From JASHVB01 sp049522565 (GTDB taxonomy: Bacteria; Pseudomonadota; Alphaproteobacteria; Acetobacterales; Acetobacteraceae), in NCBI GenBank assembly GCA_049522565.1, contig JBEKNT010000428.1, positions 1-5,808 on the forward strand: a stretch of DNA of 5,808 nt, written 5' to 3'. Shown piece by piece: positions 5,755 to 5,808 of the stretch (position 1 is the stretch's first letter; each line of letters starts with the position of its first letter). The position numbers and the translations under genes are program-made. The notes beneath the pieces were generated by a model. The model made no database searches, was not told the DNA's origin, and was given only the letters and a program-made list of their open reading frames with translations.

Positions 5755-5775
5755 CCCCTCCCACAAGGGGAGGGG
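5755..5775. repeat. C/G-rich hairpin repeat
   Basis: CCCCTCCC (5755-5762) pairs perfectly with GGGAGGGG (5768-5775) around ACAAG. It follows the long inverted repeat by 15 bp and resembles the element at 2373-2409 in composition and loop. The remaining bases to 5808 show no gene, and the window ends there. Confidence 0.6.
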
Positions 5776-5808
5776 GAGCCGCCTTATCTCCGGCGACCTC
5801 CACAGTTT

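Noticed and set aside
5687..5775. Short CRISPR-like array
   Set aside because: The units are inverted and unequal, and there are no regularly spaced direct repeats with unique spacers.

Overview
The window comes from a high-GC, Gram-negative-type chromosome, most likely an alpha- or betaproteobacterium. This is inferred from the GC-rich codons, the twin-arginine signal peptides on the binding proteins, and three kinds of short palindromic intergenic repeat of the sort found in high-GC proteobacteria. No taxonomic marker gene is present, so the assignment stays loose.

The region is part of a peptide/nickel/opine-type (SBP_bac_5 / DppBC class) ABC uptake system, split across a divergent promoter region. 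On the minus strand, reading right to left from about 1980, a DppB-type permease (1042-1980) is followed after 6 bp by a DppC-type permease (121-1035), and then by a palindromic repeat block (about 10-106). On the plus strand, reading right from about 2100, there is the N-terminal fragment of an isochorismatase-like cysteine hydrolase (2160-2372) that stops at a C-rich palindromic repeat (2373-2409). Two tandem family 5 solute-binding proteins follow (2450-4048 and 4058-5662). By hand count they are about 80% identical over the mature part, and both carry a Tat-type signal peptide. After the second one, bases 5676-5775 hold a perfect 21-bp inverted repeat and a C/G-rich hairpin, and nothing recognisable follows to the window end.

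The likely working unit is two secreted binding proteins delivering related ligands to one DppBC permease channel. No ATPase gene (DppD/DppF type) lies in the window, so the ATPases must be further left, further right or elsewhere. The ligand cannot be read from the sequence.

The most interesting part is the divergent control region (about 1981-2159). It holds two nearly identical 15-bp palindromes of the form TGCTGCAAYGCAGCA, 109 bp apart. One lies just inside the start of each predicted divergent transcript, and a third, unrelated perfect palindrome lies between them. This looks like paired operators for a single regulator. Also notable are the truncated hydrolase ending at a repeat, and a local stretch of unusually high DNA identity between the two binding-protein genes that suggests gene conversion. 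I do not see a wholly new kind of system here.
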